Source: an uncultured Lachnospiraceae bacterium (GTDB lineage Bacteria; Bacillota; Clostridia; Lachnospirales; Lachnospiraceae). From it: a stretch of 64,000 bases of DNA. Made by a program: the position numbers and the translations under genes. Within the stretch, counting starts at the first letter, position 1, and every line of letters starts with the position of its first letter. The stretch lies in the NCBI GenBank assembly GCA_910587295.1, contig CAJULP010000095.1, positions 17,055 through 81,054 on the forward strand, read 5' to 3'. Positions 51,722 through 60,335 of this stretch are shown in pieces. The notes below the pieces were generated by a model. It was not told the origin of the DNA. It saw nothing but the letters and a program-made list of their open reading frames with translations, and ran no database searches.

Positions 51722-52561
51722 ATGGTTGATTATCATATTCTGGAACAGTTTGTTACCTTTTACCAGACTGGAACCTTGCGTGAAACCGCAGAAAAAATGC
51801 ATATTTCTCAGCCTACACTGACAAGAAATATGCAGAAATTGGAATCAGAATTCGATGTTCCACTATTTCACCGAACCAAAAACAGCATTTCATTAAATGA
51901 AACCGGAATTCTCGCAGCAGAAGATGCAGAAATACTGTTAAAACAAACAGAAAACATGATCCGTCATGCACGTGATTTTGACCGGAAGAACAGAACCATC
52001 ACACTTGGCTCCTGCACGCCCGTCCTTATACCGGAACTCATACGCCGCATTACCGGCGCCTTTCCGATGGCATCCATTTCCTCAGAAACCAAAAACACAT
52101 CCTGTCTCCTTGACGGAGCAAGAAACGGACTCTATCATCTCGTGCTGCTTCCTTTCTGCCCGGAAGATGATGAGTTATCCTGCCGTAAATTTGGCGAAGA
52201 ACATCTGTCCTTTCTTCTTCCGAAGAGGCACCGCTTTGCACGCAGAAAATCTTTAAGCGTATCTGAAATGAATGGGGAAAATATGCTTTCATTTCAGGAT
52301 ATTGGTTTCTGGCATGATCTGGTGGTGGAGAAAATGCCCGATTCCAGGTTTCTCGTCCAGACAGAACGTTACTCCTTCCTGGAATTGATTGAAAATTCCA
52401 CTATGCCAGTTTTCACCACGGACTACTACCACAATGAACTTCTAGGCTCCACACCTGCCCCGTCTCGTGTGGTGGTGCCTATTACAGACCCTGAATTTAA
52501 TGTCAGTTACTATTTGGTCTGCCGAAAGGAATATTCTCAAAAATTCAACAGTCTGTTCTGA
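51722..52561 (+). CDS. LysR-family regulator
   Basis: The 279-residue protein has the LysR N-terminal helix-turn-helix (FVTFYQTGTLRETAEKMHIS, QPTLTRNMQKLE) and a co-inducer domain to the C-terminus. It diverges from the EFR1 ferrodoxin gene with 59 bases between, the classic LysR arrangement, so it probably controls that gene and formerly the aldo/keto reductase. The effector is unknown. Confidence 0.9.
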   Translation: MVDYHILEQFVTFYQTGTLRETAEKMHISQPTLTRNMQKLESEFDVPLFHRTKNSISLNETGILAAEDAEILLKQTENMIRHARDFDRKNRTITLGSCTPVLIPELIRRITGAFPMASISSETKNTSCLLDGARNGLYHLVLLPFCPEDDELSCRKFGEEHLSFLLPKRHRFARRKSLSVSEMNGENMLSFQDIGFWHDLVVEKMPDSRFLVQTERYSFLELIENSTMPVFTTDYYHNELLGSTPAPSRVVVPITDPEFNVSYYLVCRKEYSQKFNSLF

Positions 52562-52665
52562 CGGAGAATCTATACTTTTTGATTTTTCCTTACGGGGATT
52601 CCACCTATTTCGCCAGACAGGGGCGGGGCATTTGGCAAAGAGATTCCACTTTTCCTTGAATTCTT

Positions 52666-52710
52666 TTGACAATCGTCTTGCTATTTATTATAATTTATGT
52701 TATATAACAT
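52666..52710 (+). promoter_or_regulatory. Consensus promoter with a perfect TetR-type palindrome
   Basis: TTGACA at 52666-52671, 17 bases, and TATAAT at 52689-52694 match the sigma-A consensus fully. ATGTTATATAACAT at 52697-52710 is a perfect 14-bp palindrome covering the start point. The next gene encodes a TetR-family protein, so autorepression is expected. Confidence 0.88.
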
Positions 52711-52736
52711 GAATTATATTTAAGGAGGTGTGATAA

Positions 52737-53300
52737 ATGCCGCCAAAGGCAAAAGTTACAAGAGAAATGATCATAGACGCCGCATTTGAAATAATTAGAA
52801 ATACCGGCGTTGAAACGGTCAATGCACGAACTGTATCAAAAGAATTAAATTGTTCCACTCAACCTGTTATGTATCATTTCAAAACAATAGAGGAATTGAA
52901 AAGAGCAGTATATGAAAAATCAGATGAATACCATTCCGCTTATATCATGGATATTCACAGCAATAATCCATTGAAAGACATCGGCTTGAATTACATTCAG
53001 TTTGCAGTAAAGGAAAAAAATCTGTTTCGTTTTCTGTTTCAATCCAATGAGTTTTTAGGAAAAAACATTTCTGATTTGATAAACGCAGAGGAATTACAGC
53101 CTATTATAGCTATACTTAGTCAAGAAACAGCGGTCAATACAGAGCAGGCAAAAATTATTTTTCGGTCACTATTCTTAATTGCACATGGATATGCCAGTAT
53201 GTTTGCAAACAACGAAATGGAGTATGATGAGCAAACGGTTTTAGCCGATTTGGGTTTGATATTTGACGGAGCAGTTAAGACGTTAAGAGGGGGAATTTAA
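52737..53300 (+). CDS. TetR/AcrR-family repressor
   Basis: The 187-residue protein has a TetR helix-turn-helix near residues 8-50 (MIIDAAFEIIRNTGVETVNA, RTVSKELNCSTQPVMYHFKT) and an all-helical ligand-binding half. AAGGAGGTGTG precedes the ATG. The stop shares its last base with the ATG of the CPBP gene (53300), so the two are coupled. The palindrome at 52697 is the likely operator. Confidence 0.9.
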   Translation: MPPKAKVTREMIIDAAFEIIRNTGVETVNARTVSKELNCSTQPVMYHFKTIEELKRAVYEKSDEYHSAYIMDIHSNNPLKDIGLNYIQFAVKEKNLFRFLFQSNEFLGKNISDLINAEELQPIIAILSQETAVNTEQAKIIFRSLFLIAHGYASMFANNEMEYDEQTVLADLGLIFDGAVKTLRGGI

Positions 53301-54043
53301 TGTATCGTTTATATAAGAAAAATGAATTGAGTTTTTCTCTGGTGTGGATTATTGCCTATGTTGTTTCATTTAGTTTGGCAGACAGCATTTCGGCTTCTCT
53401 TGGTATACTAAAAATAATAACCGCCCCGGTGTGTATTATCTTTACTTTGCTTATTTTAGGTTTTATAAAAAAGCATAACCTTTGGGAACAATACGGGTTA
53501 TGTTCTTTCAAAGGGGATTTGAAAAAATACCTGTACTTTATTCCGCTGATATTAATTGCAAGCGCAAATCTATGGAACGGCATTACAATGAATACTTCTA
53601 TTGCGGAAACTGCTCTATTTATTCTAAGTATGGCTTGCGTCGGGGTTATTGAGGAAGTTATCTTTCGTGGATTTCTTTTCAAAGCTATGTGCAAGGATAA
53701 TATAAAATCTGCCGTTTTCATTTCAAGTATCACGTTCGGTATGGGGCATATTGTAAACTTACTGAACGGCAAAGATTTGATACCCACGCTCTTACAAATT
53801 TGTTATGCAGCAGCAATAGGCTTTTTGTTTACGATTATATTTTACAAAGGAAAGAGCCTTTTACCTTGTATTATTACACATGGAGCAGTTAATTCTTTAA
53901 GCGTTTTTGCTGTCAATAATTCTTCGTTGATGTGTGCTGTAATAACCGCCGTTATATTATGTATTGTGCCCATTACATATGCGTTATGGATATTGAGAGA
54001 AACTAAAAAGCTTGAAAAAGATGAGAACAGAGATAGGCAGTAA
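53300..54043 (+). CDS. CPBP-family intramembrane protease
   Basis: The 247-residue protein has about eight hydrophobic segments and the CPBP (Abi, CAAX protease-like) motifs GVIEEVIFRGFLFKAM (EExxxR) and FGMGHIVNL, plus ITHGAVNSL. Bacterial members are linked to bacteriocin immunity or membrane protein processing. It is co-transcribed with the TetR gene. The substrate is unknown. Confidence 0.9.
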   Translation: MYRLYKKNELSFSLVWIIAYVVSFSLADSISASLGILKIITAPVCIIFTLLILGFIKKHNLWEQYGLCSFKGDLKKYLYFIPLILIASANLWNGITMNTSIAETALFILSMACVGVIEEVIFRGFLFKAMCKDNIKSAVFISSITFGMGHIVNLLNGKDLIPTLLQICYAAAIGFLFTIIFYKGKSLLPCIITHGAVNSLSVFAVNNSSLMCAVITAVILCIVPITYALWILRETKKLEKDENRDRQ

Positions 54044-54096
54044 TGAGAATATGTGCCGCCAACTATGTCAGAGTGGATACGAGACTGTCCGATGAA

Positions 54097-54140
54097 GGCG
54101 CAATTTGGCCATAAATGGCCAACTGCGCCGTTTACATTTT
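54097..54140 (+). terminator. Terminator of the TetR-CPBP operon
   Basis: GGCGCA...TTGGCCAT and ATGGCCAA...TGCGCC (54097-54112 and 54115-54129) form a long stem with one bulge and a 2-base loop, followed by GTTTACATTTTT. It lies 50 bases after the CPBP stop. Confidence 0.6.
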
Positions 54141-54205
54141 TGCTCCGAAATCTGTAGCAGGAATACTTAGCCCTCTTTACCGCCGGACATAGGTTCGGCA
54201 TGAAC

Positions 54206-54349
54206 TCATTTATAACCGCATCTCCCTGCACAGTTTTTGCAGTCACACCCACACTGAAGGGATTTCCCGCTTTTTTTATCCCGTATCATCTTTCTGACCA
54301 CAAATCCCACGATACAGATTAATATTGCCGCTGTAACAACCGTTCCCAT
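54206..54349 (-). CDS. FeoB-associated Cys-rich membrane protein
   Basis: This 47-residue protein has one membrane helix (TVVTAAILICIVGFVV, about 3-18), a basic stretch and a Cys-rich tail CGCDCKNCAGRC. It starts ATGGGAACG with GGAGG 5 bases upstream, and is 18 bases downstream of feoB. The layout matches the small FeoB-associated proteins that may serve in ferrous iron uptake in Firmicutes. Confidence 0.88.
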   Translation of the reverse strand: MGTVVTAAILICIVGFVVRKMIRDKKSGKSLQCGCDCKNCAGRCGYK

Positions 54350-54367
54350 AAAAACCTCCAATCTTTC

Positions 54368-56530
54368 TTAATGCGTAAGAAGACGCAGTCCGCCTGCTCT
54401 GTGGGGCCTAAGCAGCAGGAAAATAAACCCGGTGACAAAGAGAAATGCCACTGCCGTTCCGGCCCCGAAAATCCCTCCACGAATCCACCTGCCGATTTGA
54501 AACACACAAAGCGAAACCACATAGGCAAGCCCTGTCTGATACCCGATGGCGAACCAAAACCATTTCGCATTGTTCATCTCTCTTTTTATCGCCCCCATTG
54601 CCGCAAAACAAGGTGCGCACAAAAGGTTAAAGATCAGGAAGGAATAAGCCGCCATAGCGCTCATGCTGCCTGCCAGCATGTTCCATATCTCTTCCCCTTC
54701 TTCTGCCACTTCCGCAAAACCAAAAAGGATCCCGATAGTTCCCACCACATTTTCTTTTGCGATCAAACCGGTGATGGCCGCAACCGCCATCTTCCAGTCT
54801 CCCCATCCAAGAGGGGCAAATAAAGGCGCAAATAAGCCGCCCAGCTTTGCCAAAATGCTGCCGTCAAGCTGCTCTGCTTCCAGCATCCCAAAGGAACCGT
54901 CCACCCAGCCAAAGCTCATCAAAAACCACAAAACAATAGTGGATAACAGGATGATTGTTCCCGCTTTTTTGATAAAGGACCATCCCCTCTCCCACATACT
55001 CCGCAGCACGTTCCCCACCGTCGGCATATGATATGCCGGAAGTTCCATGACGAAAGGCGCCGGGTCTCCCGCAAACATTCTGGTCTTTTTCAGGATGATG
55101 CCTGAACATACGATTGCCGCAAAGCCTGCAAACCATGCGCTCCACGCCACCCACGCCGCACCATCAAACAACGCTCCTGCAATCAGTCCAATGATCGGCA
55201 GTTTTGCGCCGCATGGAATAAATGTGGTAGTCATGATCGTCATCTTCCGGTCCCTGTCATTTTCAATCGTCCTAGATGCCATCACTCCGGGAACGCCACA
55301 TCCCGTACCGATTAAAATCGGAATAAAAGATTTTCCCGAAAGTCCGAACTTACGGAAGATACGGTCCATGATAAACGCAACCCTTGCCATATAGCCGCAG
55401 GCCTCCAAAAAGGCAAGAAATAAAAACAAAACAAACATCTGCGGCACAAACCCAAGAACCGCCCCTACGCCTGCCACAATCCCGTCAAGGATCAATGACT
55501 GAAGCCAGTCTGCACAGCCAATTGCCGTAAGACCGTTTCCGATCAGCACTGGAATCCCCGGAACCTCCAGTCCAAACAGCCGCCATCCGTCGCCAAACAC
55601 ACCGTCATTTGCCCAATCCGTCGCCCACGTTCCTACCGTGGTCACTGAAACGGAATATACCACAAACATGACCAACGCAAAAACAGGAAGCGCAAGCCAT
55701 CTGTTGGTCACTATTTTATCAATCTTATCCGAAACAGTCAATTTTCCTTCCCTGTTCTTTTTATAACAAGCATCTATGATAGACGAGATAAACGCATACC
55801 TCTCGTTTGTGACGATACTCTCCGCATCGTCCTCCATCTTCTTTTCAATGCTTTCAATTTCCGCCAGGACATCCGGCACGAAAGACAGCTGCTTTGCAAT
55901 CTTGTCATCCCGCTCCAAAAGCTTAATCGCAAAGAAACGCTTCTGCTCTTTTGGAACATCCTCTCCCAATTTATTTTCAATTTCGGTCAGCACATTCTCC
56001 ACCTTGACCGTGAATTTATGTACCGGAAGAGCTGCTTTCTTTTCCTTTGCCAATGCCACTGCCTTTTCAGCCGCCCTTACCACCCCCGTACCTTTCAAAG
56101 CAGAAATTTCAATGACAGGACAGCCTAATCTTTCGGAAAGCATTGCCGTATCAATCCGGTCACCGTTTTTTTCTACAATATCCATCATATTAACCGCCAT
56201 GACAACCGGAATGCCAAGCTCCATGATCTGAGTTGACAGATAAAGATTCCTTTCCATGTTGGTGCCGTCCACAATATTGATGATCGCATCCGGCCTTTCC
56301 ATAATCAGATAATTTCTTGCCACTACTTCTTCAAGGGTGTAGGGCGAAAGAGAATAAATACCGGGAAGATCCATGACCGTAACATCCTGATATCCTTTTA
56401 ATTTCCCTTCCTTTTTTTCGACGGTAACCCCCGGCCAATTCCCCACAAACTGATTAGAACCGGTAAGTGCGTTAAATAATGTTGTCTTTCCGCAATTCGG
56501 GTTACCTGCAAGCGCAATCTTAACAGACAT
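54368..56530 (-). CDS. feoB: Ferrous iron transporter FeoB
   Basis: The 720-residue membrane protein imports Fe2+. The N-terminal G-domain has GNPNCGKTTLFNALTG (P-loop), GNWPGVTVEKKEG (switch 1), DLPGIYSLSPY (G3) and NMMD (G4). The membrane part has two Gate segments (SFIPILIGTGCGVPGVMASR, with the conserved Cys, and FIPCGAKLPIIGLIAG). Start 56530 has GGAG 8 bases upstream; ATG 56536 is too close to the site. It follows two feoA genes. An inverted repeat TTAGT-CGCA-ACTAA at 56554-56567 lies in the 53-base gap before it. Confidence 0.95.
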   Translation of the reverse strand: MSVKIALAGNPNCGKTTLFNALTGSNQFVGNWPGVTVEKKEGKLKGYQDVTVMDLPGIYSLSPYTLEEVVARNYLIMERPDAIINIVDGTNMERNLYLSTQIMELGIPVVMAVNMMDIVEKNGDRIDTAMLSERLGCPVIEISALKGTGVVRAAEKAVALAKEKKAALPVHKFTVKVENVLTEIENKLGEDVPKEQKRFFAIKLLERDDKIAKQLSFVPDVLAEIESIEKKMEDDAESIVTNERYAFISSIIDACYKKNREGKLTVSDKIDKIVTNRWLALPVFALVMFVVYSVSVTTVGTWATDWANDGVFGDGWRLFGLEVPGIPVLIGNGLTAIGCADWLQSLILDGIVAGVGAVLGFVPQMFVLFLFLAFLEACGYMARVAFIMDRIFRKFGLSGKSFIPILIGTGCGVPGVMASRTIENDRDRKMTIMTTTFIPCGAKLPIIGLIAGALFDGAAWVAWSAWFAGFAAIVCSGIILKKTRMFAGDPAPFVMELPAYHMPTVGNVLRSMWERGWSFIKKAGTIILLSTIVLWFLMSFGWVDGSFGMLEAEQLDGSILAKLGGLFAPLFAPLGWGDWKMAVAAITGLIAKENVVGTIGILFGFAEVAEEGEEIWNMLAGSMSAMAAYSFLIFNLLCAPCFAAMGAIKREMNNAKWFWFAIGYQTGLAYVVSLCVFQIGRWIRGGIFGAGTAVAFLFVTGFIFLLLRPHRAGGLRLLTH

Positions 56531-56553
56531 TTTCATCTCTCCTCTCACTTTTA

Positions 56554-56567
56554 TTAGTCGCAACTAA
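56554..56567. promoter_or_regulatory. Inverted repeat between feoA and feoB
   Basis: TTAGT-CGCA-ACTAA resembles the TTAGT half-sites seen in the feo and DtxR-gene promoters (57090-57101, 58904-58916). It may be an additional iron-regulator site inside the operon, but the arms are only 5 bp. Confidence 0.4.
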
Positions 56568-56583
56568 CTCATAAACAAAAAAA

Positions 56584-56805
56584 TTACTCCACCACGATCA
56601 TCCCTGCATCCGCTTTCCGCAAAGAAAGCTCATATCCGCGCACGGTGATTTCAACCGGATCCCCAAGGGGCGCAACCTTCCTCACAGTGATCTCCACGCC
56701 TTTGGTGATTCCCATATCCATAATCCTCCGTTTCACCGGACCTTCGCCGGTAAGCCTGCTGACCTTTACAGTCTTTCCGCAGGAAATCTCCTTTAATGTC
56801 TTCAT
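56584..56805 (-). CDS. feoA: FeoA-domain protein, second copy in the operon
   Basis: The 73-residue SH3-like protein has VKRRIMDMGITKGVEITVRK and PLGDPVEITVRGYELSLRKA, diagnostic of FeoA. FeoA binds FeoB and is needed for Fe2+ uptake. It lies between another feoA-like gene and feoB. Confidence 0.93.
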   Translation of the reverse strand: MKTLKEISCGKTVKVSRLTGEGPVKRRIMDMGITKGVEITVRKVAPLGDPVEITVRGYELSLRKADAGMIVVE

Positions 56806-56825
56806 TTCTCACCTCTGCTCCTTCC

Positions 56826-57038
56826 TTAACCTACCAGAATTTTGTTTGCCATATCTCTTCCGATGGCAACCCTTGCTTCTTTTACATTTACAATTAAATT
56901 TCCTTTGGCCTGAGAAACCACCGTCACCATACTTCCCGTCACAAAACCCAGATTTTCCAAAAACTTCCTGGTCTCCTCCTTGCCTCCAACTCTGTTGACC
57001 CTTGCAGGTTCTCCTTCTCTAACTAGTGATAAGGGCAT
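56826..57038 (-). CDS. feoA: FeoA-domain protein, first copy in the operon
   Basis: The 70-residue protein has GKEETRKFLENLGFVTGSMV and KGNLIVNVKEARVAIGRDMA, the FeoA fold with a sequence clearly different from the second copy. Two unlike FeoA proteins before FeoB are common in Clostridia. It is the first gene after the iron-type promoter at 57091-57119. Confidence 0.92.
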   Translation of the reverse strand: MPLSLVREGEPARVNRVGGKEETRKFLENLGFVTGSMVTVVSQAKGNLIVNVKEARVAIGRDMANKILVG

Positions 57039-57089
57039 AATGATACCTTCTTTCTTATTGATTTGCTTGATTAGTATCTGCTATATAGT

Positions 57090-57119
57090 TAGTTTAAACT
57101 ATCTCTAATTAGTTGTCAA
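57090..57119 (-). promoter_or_regulatory. feo operon promoter with overlapping palindrome
   Basis: On the minus strand TTGACA (complement of 57114-57119), 17 bases and TAAACT (complement of 57091-57096) form the promoter. The 12-bp perfect palindrome TAGTTTAAACTA (57090-57101) covers the -10, so a bound repressor would block transcription. The related sequence upstream of the DtxR-family gene suggests that protein as repressor. Confidence 0.75.
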
Positions 57120-57148
57120 TACTAAAAAGTTATTCCCTGACCTTCCTT

Positions 57149-57811
57149 TCACATACTAAGCGCCATCACCAGCGAAGAATACCGTTCCGACCGGTTCTTG
57201 ATATCTTCCTCACTTACTCCATAATACAAATAGATTTCCTGATACATATTTTTCAACTGCTTCTTCAATTTCTTATCACCGCTATTTGCATTGTATGAAA
57301 CGCCAAACTTCTCCCACCTGGATTCAATCATAACTTCAATTCTTCCGCTGCTTGAAACAGGAATCTCAAATAAGTGAAAATCCAGCGGAAACTCTTCTTC
57401 TCCCAGGGTGCGCACCCTTTCGCTCCGCAATCTGCATTGATCCAAATATTCTCTGACCGCACCCTCATCTTCTATCCCCGGCAGCTCAATCCTGGCCAGA
57501 TCTCCCAAAAGTTCAGGCTTGTGTGCCAAGATCAGGGATTCCCTAAGACAATTTCGCTGCTCTTTAAAATTATATGACTTCCGTGGCGATTCCGTTGCAT
57601 GATATACTTCCCTTATGTATGCTATGGTCTCCTCAAGAGTATGAGGATTAGCGATGATCGACTTTTTTATCCTGTCTTTCTTTCTCCTGTAAAAATATGC
57701 CTGCATCCGCTGCCGGATGCTCCTTCTATCTTTTCCCTTCCCTACAATAAAAACACTGGTAGGACCGTCTGCGCCTCCAATGATAGATACTGCCTCAGCT
57801 CTTTTTCCCAT
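57149..57811 (-). CDS. Hypothetical protein with SIIGGADGPT motif
   Basis: The 220-residue protein is not recognised as a characterised family. Residues 9-24 read SIIGGADGPTSVFIVG. The SIIGGADGPT string is the signature of the membrane beta subunit of Na+-translocating decarboxylases, but here no membrane helices follow; the rest is soluble, charged and mostly helical. ATG 57811 has GGAAAGGAAGG 6 bases upstream. It follows the DUF1848 gene by 35 bases in the same direction. Confidence 0.75.
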   Translation of the reverse strand: MGKRAEAVSIIGGADGPTSVFIVGKGKDRRSIRQRMQAYFYRRKKDRIKKSIIANPHTLEETIAYIREVYHATESPRKSYNFKEQRNCLRESLILAHKPELLGDLARIELPGIEDEGAVREYLDQCRLRSERVRTLGEEEFPLDFHLFEIPVSSSGRIEVMIESRWEKFGVSYNANSGDKKLKKQLKNMYQEIYLYYGVSEEDIKNRSERYSSLVMALSM

Positions 57812-57846
57812 GCTCTGCCTTCCTTTCCTGCAGATTTCTTTCCATA

Positions 57847-58782
57847 TCACATCATATCAAAAATGCTCATCTGCCCGTTTCTCCATGATTTTTGTTCCGC
57901 GTCTTTGACCACATCGCCTTCCCTGCATCCGCCTGTCAAAAAAGGGGAATTTTTATCGTGCATTTTCCTGTTGGCAAGCACCGTCTGCCTGTCATAATTG
58001 GCATAACAATAAAGGCAGCCATGCCCGCAGGTATTATATGCCCCAATATCCGCCCCCAAAAGGCAGCTGCATTCCGCCCTTGCCGGTTTTCGTTTGGGCA
58101 CATCCAGTTTCTGTCCAATCGCTCTTTCCAGAACTTCCTTTGACATACAGCCCTGCGCATCCACATGTTCTCCAGCCAGCCTTTTGTCCTCGCAACATAA
58201 ATGGATCTGCAGATGATTGCTGGCCGCAATCTCCCCAAAGGCTTCTATCAGGTACTTTTGTTCCTCCCAGGCCACATTCCCCGCCTCCGGGAAATTTCTT
58301 TTAGTCTTTTCATACAGGTCGATAAAGCTTACCACGCACTGCTCTGTATACCCCTTTAACCGTTTTGCCATCTTTTCAAAACACCGGATATGGCAATCTG
58401 CCGGATAAGTGTCAGAAAGGAAAACAGGATCATAGCGCCAGATAACCCTATCTATCCCCACCGCTTTCGATAAATGCCAAAAAGACGCCAATACCTGATC
58501 TTTTTCCGGAACAAAAGGTTCAATTTCTTTTCCGTAAGGAGTGATCGTCACAAACCAAAGCATCGAAAACCTTGACAACTGATCTATCCTCCCCAGCATC
58601 GGTTCCGGATTTTTGGTGCAGAATATGATCGCGTCAACCACCTTTGGGTCAAGCAGATATTTGGTGACCTGGGATGGATAGTAGGGGTTTCGGACCAGTA
58701 CATATCCTTCTGTTATCCTGTTAAAAAACCAGTCGCTAAAATAAGCCGGTATATCTGTCCGGCTGCCGGTATTTATGATCAT
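57847..58782 (-). CDS. DUF1848 family protein
   Basis: The 311-residue protein opens MIINTGSRTDIPAYFSDWFF and carries VDAIIFCTKNPEPML, FVTITPYGKEIEPFVP and IDRVIWRYDPVFLSD, the conserved blocks of DUF1848. The C-terminal Cys cluster (CSCLLGADIGAYNTCGHGCL, then YCYANY) resembles a radical-SAM-type iron-sulfur motif. ATG 58782 follows AGGAGAGG by 10 bases. The function is not established. It heads a two-gene unit with the hypothetical protein downstream. Confidence 0.88.
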   Translation of the reverse strand: MIINTGSRTDIPAYFSDWFFNRITEGYVLVRNPYYPSQVTKYLLDPKVVDAIIFCTKNPEPMLGRIDQLSRFSMLWFVTITPYGKEIEPFVPEKDQVLASFWHLSKAVGIDRVIWRYDPVFLSDTYPADCHIRCFEKMAKRLKGYTEQCVVSFIDLYEKTKRNFPEAGNVAWEEQKYLIEAFGEIAASNHLQIHLCCEDKRLAGEHVDAQGCMSKEVLERAIGQKLDVPKRKPARAECSCLLGADIGAYNTCGHGCLYCYANYDRQTVLANRKMHDKNSPFLTGGCREGDVVKDAEQKSWRNGQMSIFDMM

Positions 58783-58887
58783 GATCCAGAATCCTCTCCT
58801 CCTCATTTATCAAAAATTCTACCATACCTGTCCTTGAAAATCCATCTCTCTGCGCTTTTCTTTATTCTTTTTATATATTCTTTGTGG

Positions 58888-58916
58888 TATAATTTTTTTA
58901 AAATGTCTAAACTAAT
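58888..58916 (+). promoter_or_regulatory. Promoter of the DtxR-family gene with feo-like motif
   Basis: TATAAT at 58888-58893 is a perfect -10. TGTCTAAACTAAT at 58904-58916, read on the other strand, is ATTAGTTTAGACA and shares TTAGTTTA-AC with the feo promoter operator. Autoregulation is inferred. Confidence 0.6.
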
Positions 58917-58936
58917 ATCTGGGATGGAGGAACACT

Positions 58937-59299
58937 ATGCATAGAAATGAATCTGCCGAAGACTATCTGGAAACCATACTGATCTTGAGCAAGACCCGCC
59001 CTGTGGTGCGGTCCGTTGACATTGCGGAAGAAATGGGATTTAAAAAGCCAAGCGTCAGCGTTGCCATGAAAAACCTCCGGGAAAAAGAACATATCACCGT
59101 CACCAAAGAGGGATTTATTTACCTTACCCCCTCCGGCAGAGAAATAGCGGAGATGATCTATGAACGCCACGAACTGCTTACCAGGTGGCTGGTAAAACTG
59201 GGCGTTGATGAAAAGATTGCCGCTGAGGATGCCTGCCGTATAGAACATGACATCAGCAAAGAAAGCTTTGAAGCCATCAAAAACCATATTAAATCCTAG
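58937..59299 (+). CDS. DtxR/MntR-family metal-dependent regulator
   Basis: The 120-residue protein has the DtxR winged helix (NESAEDYLETILILSKTRPV, DIAEEMGFKKPSVSVAMKNL) and the dimerisation helices with metal ligands (ERHELLTRWLVKLGVDEKIA, EDACRIEHDISKESFEAI). It lacks the SH3 domain, as in MntR and short DtxR forms. GATGGAGG precedes the ATG. It likely represses feo under iron- or manganese-replete conditions, from the shared motif. Confidence 0.92.
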   Translation: MHRNESAEDYLETILILSKTRPVVRSVDIAEEMGFKKPSVSVAMKNLREKEHITVTKEGFIYLTPSGREIAEMIYERHELLTRWLVKLGVDEKIAAEDACRIEHDISKESFEAIKNHIKS

Positions 59300-59342
59300 T
59301 ACTCCATACTTGAACCAAAACTGCTCTGTGAGGAAACAGATT

Positions 59343-60329
59343 ATGGAAAAAATGCCACAGATCTTACCTGAAACCGATTTTGACGACTCTATGGACCGTA
59401 ATGTGATCCCATACCTTACCGCTATCTGTAAATGCGGGTACCTTCCCGTTGAGGAATCCCGCGGCGATGACGGCCGGCTTTACTATGAGACCTATTGCCC
59501 TGCTAACGCCCGGGGCGCCATTGTGATAAGCCACGGTTTTTGTGAGACCATTGAAAAGTACAAAGAAGTCATCTACTATTTTACGAAAATGGGCTTTCAG
59601 GTTTATCTTGCCGACCAGCGGGGGCATGGGCGGTCCCTTCGGGAAACCAGCCACCCAAACATGGTGCATATCAACCGTTTTGAGGATTATGTTGAAACAC
59701 TGCACAGCTTTATTTCATCGGTAGTCAAACCTAACTGCGGCGGACTTCCTTTGTTTCTTTATGCCCATTCCATGGGAGGCGGCATTGGTGCGCTTTATCT
59801 GGAGACTTACCCGGACACTTTCCAAAAAGCAGTCCTGACTTCCCCCATGCTTGCTATCTCCATGGGGCCTGTTCCTGTTTTTCTTGCAAGGGCACTGGGC
59901 TTTTTCATGGTAAAAAAAGGAAGGGCTGAAACTTACGCTCCCGGCCAGCACGCCTTTCTTCCCGGAGAAAAATGGGAGCAGAGCGGTTCCGCCTGCCGGG
60001 AACGTTTTTGTTACTACCAGCGTAAAAAAGAAACCACGCCCCTTTTCCAAAACAGCGGATCCAGTTACGGCTGGGCTTACCAGTCTCTTTGTGCCTGCTA
60101 TCGGATCACGCAAAAAAGGAACTGCGCCAAGATCACAGTTCCCGTTTTGGTGTTCCAATCTTTAAATGACACTTTCGTGAAAGCTTCCGCCATCAAAAGT
60201 TTCGTCAAAAATACCCCTGGCGCAAAGCTCGTTCCCATAACAGGCAGCCGCCACGAAATCTATAACAGCCATCAAAAAGTCCTTACTCCCTACTATCAGG
60301 AAATCTTCCGCTTTCTCGGGCTCTCCTGA
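59343..60329 (+). CDS. Alpha/beta hydrolase (monoacylglycerol-lipase-like)
   Basis: The 328-residue enzyme has the serine hydrolase fold: GAIVISHGFCETIEKY (oxyanion HG), LADQRGHGRS, and nucleophile Ser in YAHSMGGGIGALYLE. The probable acid Asp is in FQSLNDTFV and the His in TGSRHEIYNS. This pattern is that of lysophospholipase/monoacylglycerol lipase (Hydrolase_4). ATG 59343 has GAGG 9 bases upstream. It follows the DtxR-family gene by 43 bases on the same strand and may be co-transcribed. Confidence 0.9.
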   Translation: MEKMPQILPETDFDDSMDRNVIPYLTAICKCGYLPVEESRGDDGRLYYETYCPANARGAIVISHGFCETIEKYKEVIYYFTKMGFQVYLADQRGHGRSLRETSHPNMVHINRFEDYVETLHSFISSVVKPNCGGLPLFLYAHSMGGGIGALYLETYPDTFQKAVLTSPMLAISMGPVPVFLARALGFFMVKKGRAETYAPGQHAFLPGEKWEQSGSACRERFCYYQRKKETTPLFQNSGSSYGWAYQSLCACYRITQKRNCAKITVPVLVFQSLNDTFVKASAIKSFVKNTPGAKLVPITGSRHEIYNSHQKVLTPYYQEIFRFLGLS

Positions 60330-60335
60330 TGCTTC

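Noticed and set aside
50844..51821. 325-codon plus-strand frame
   Set aside because: It is antisense to the EFR1 ferrodoxin gene, whose flavodoxin and two Cys clusters are unmistakable. The plus frame has no family resemblance or ribosome site.
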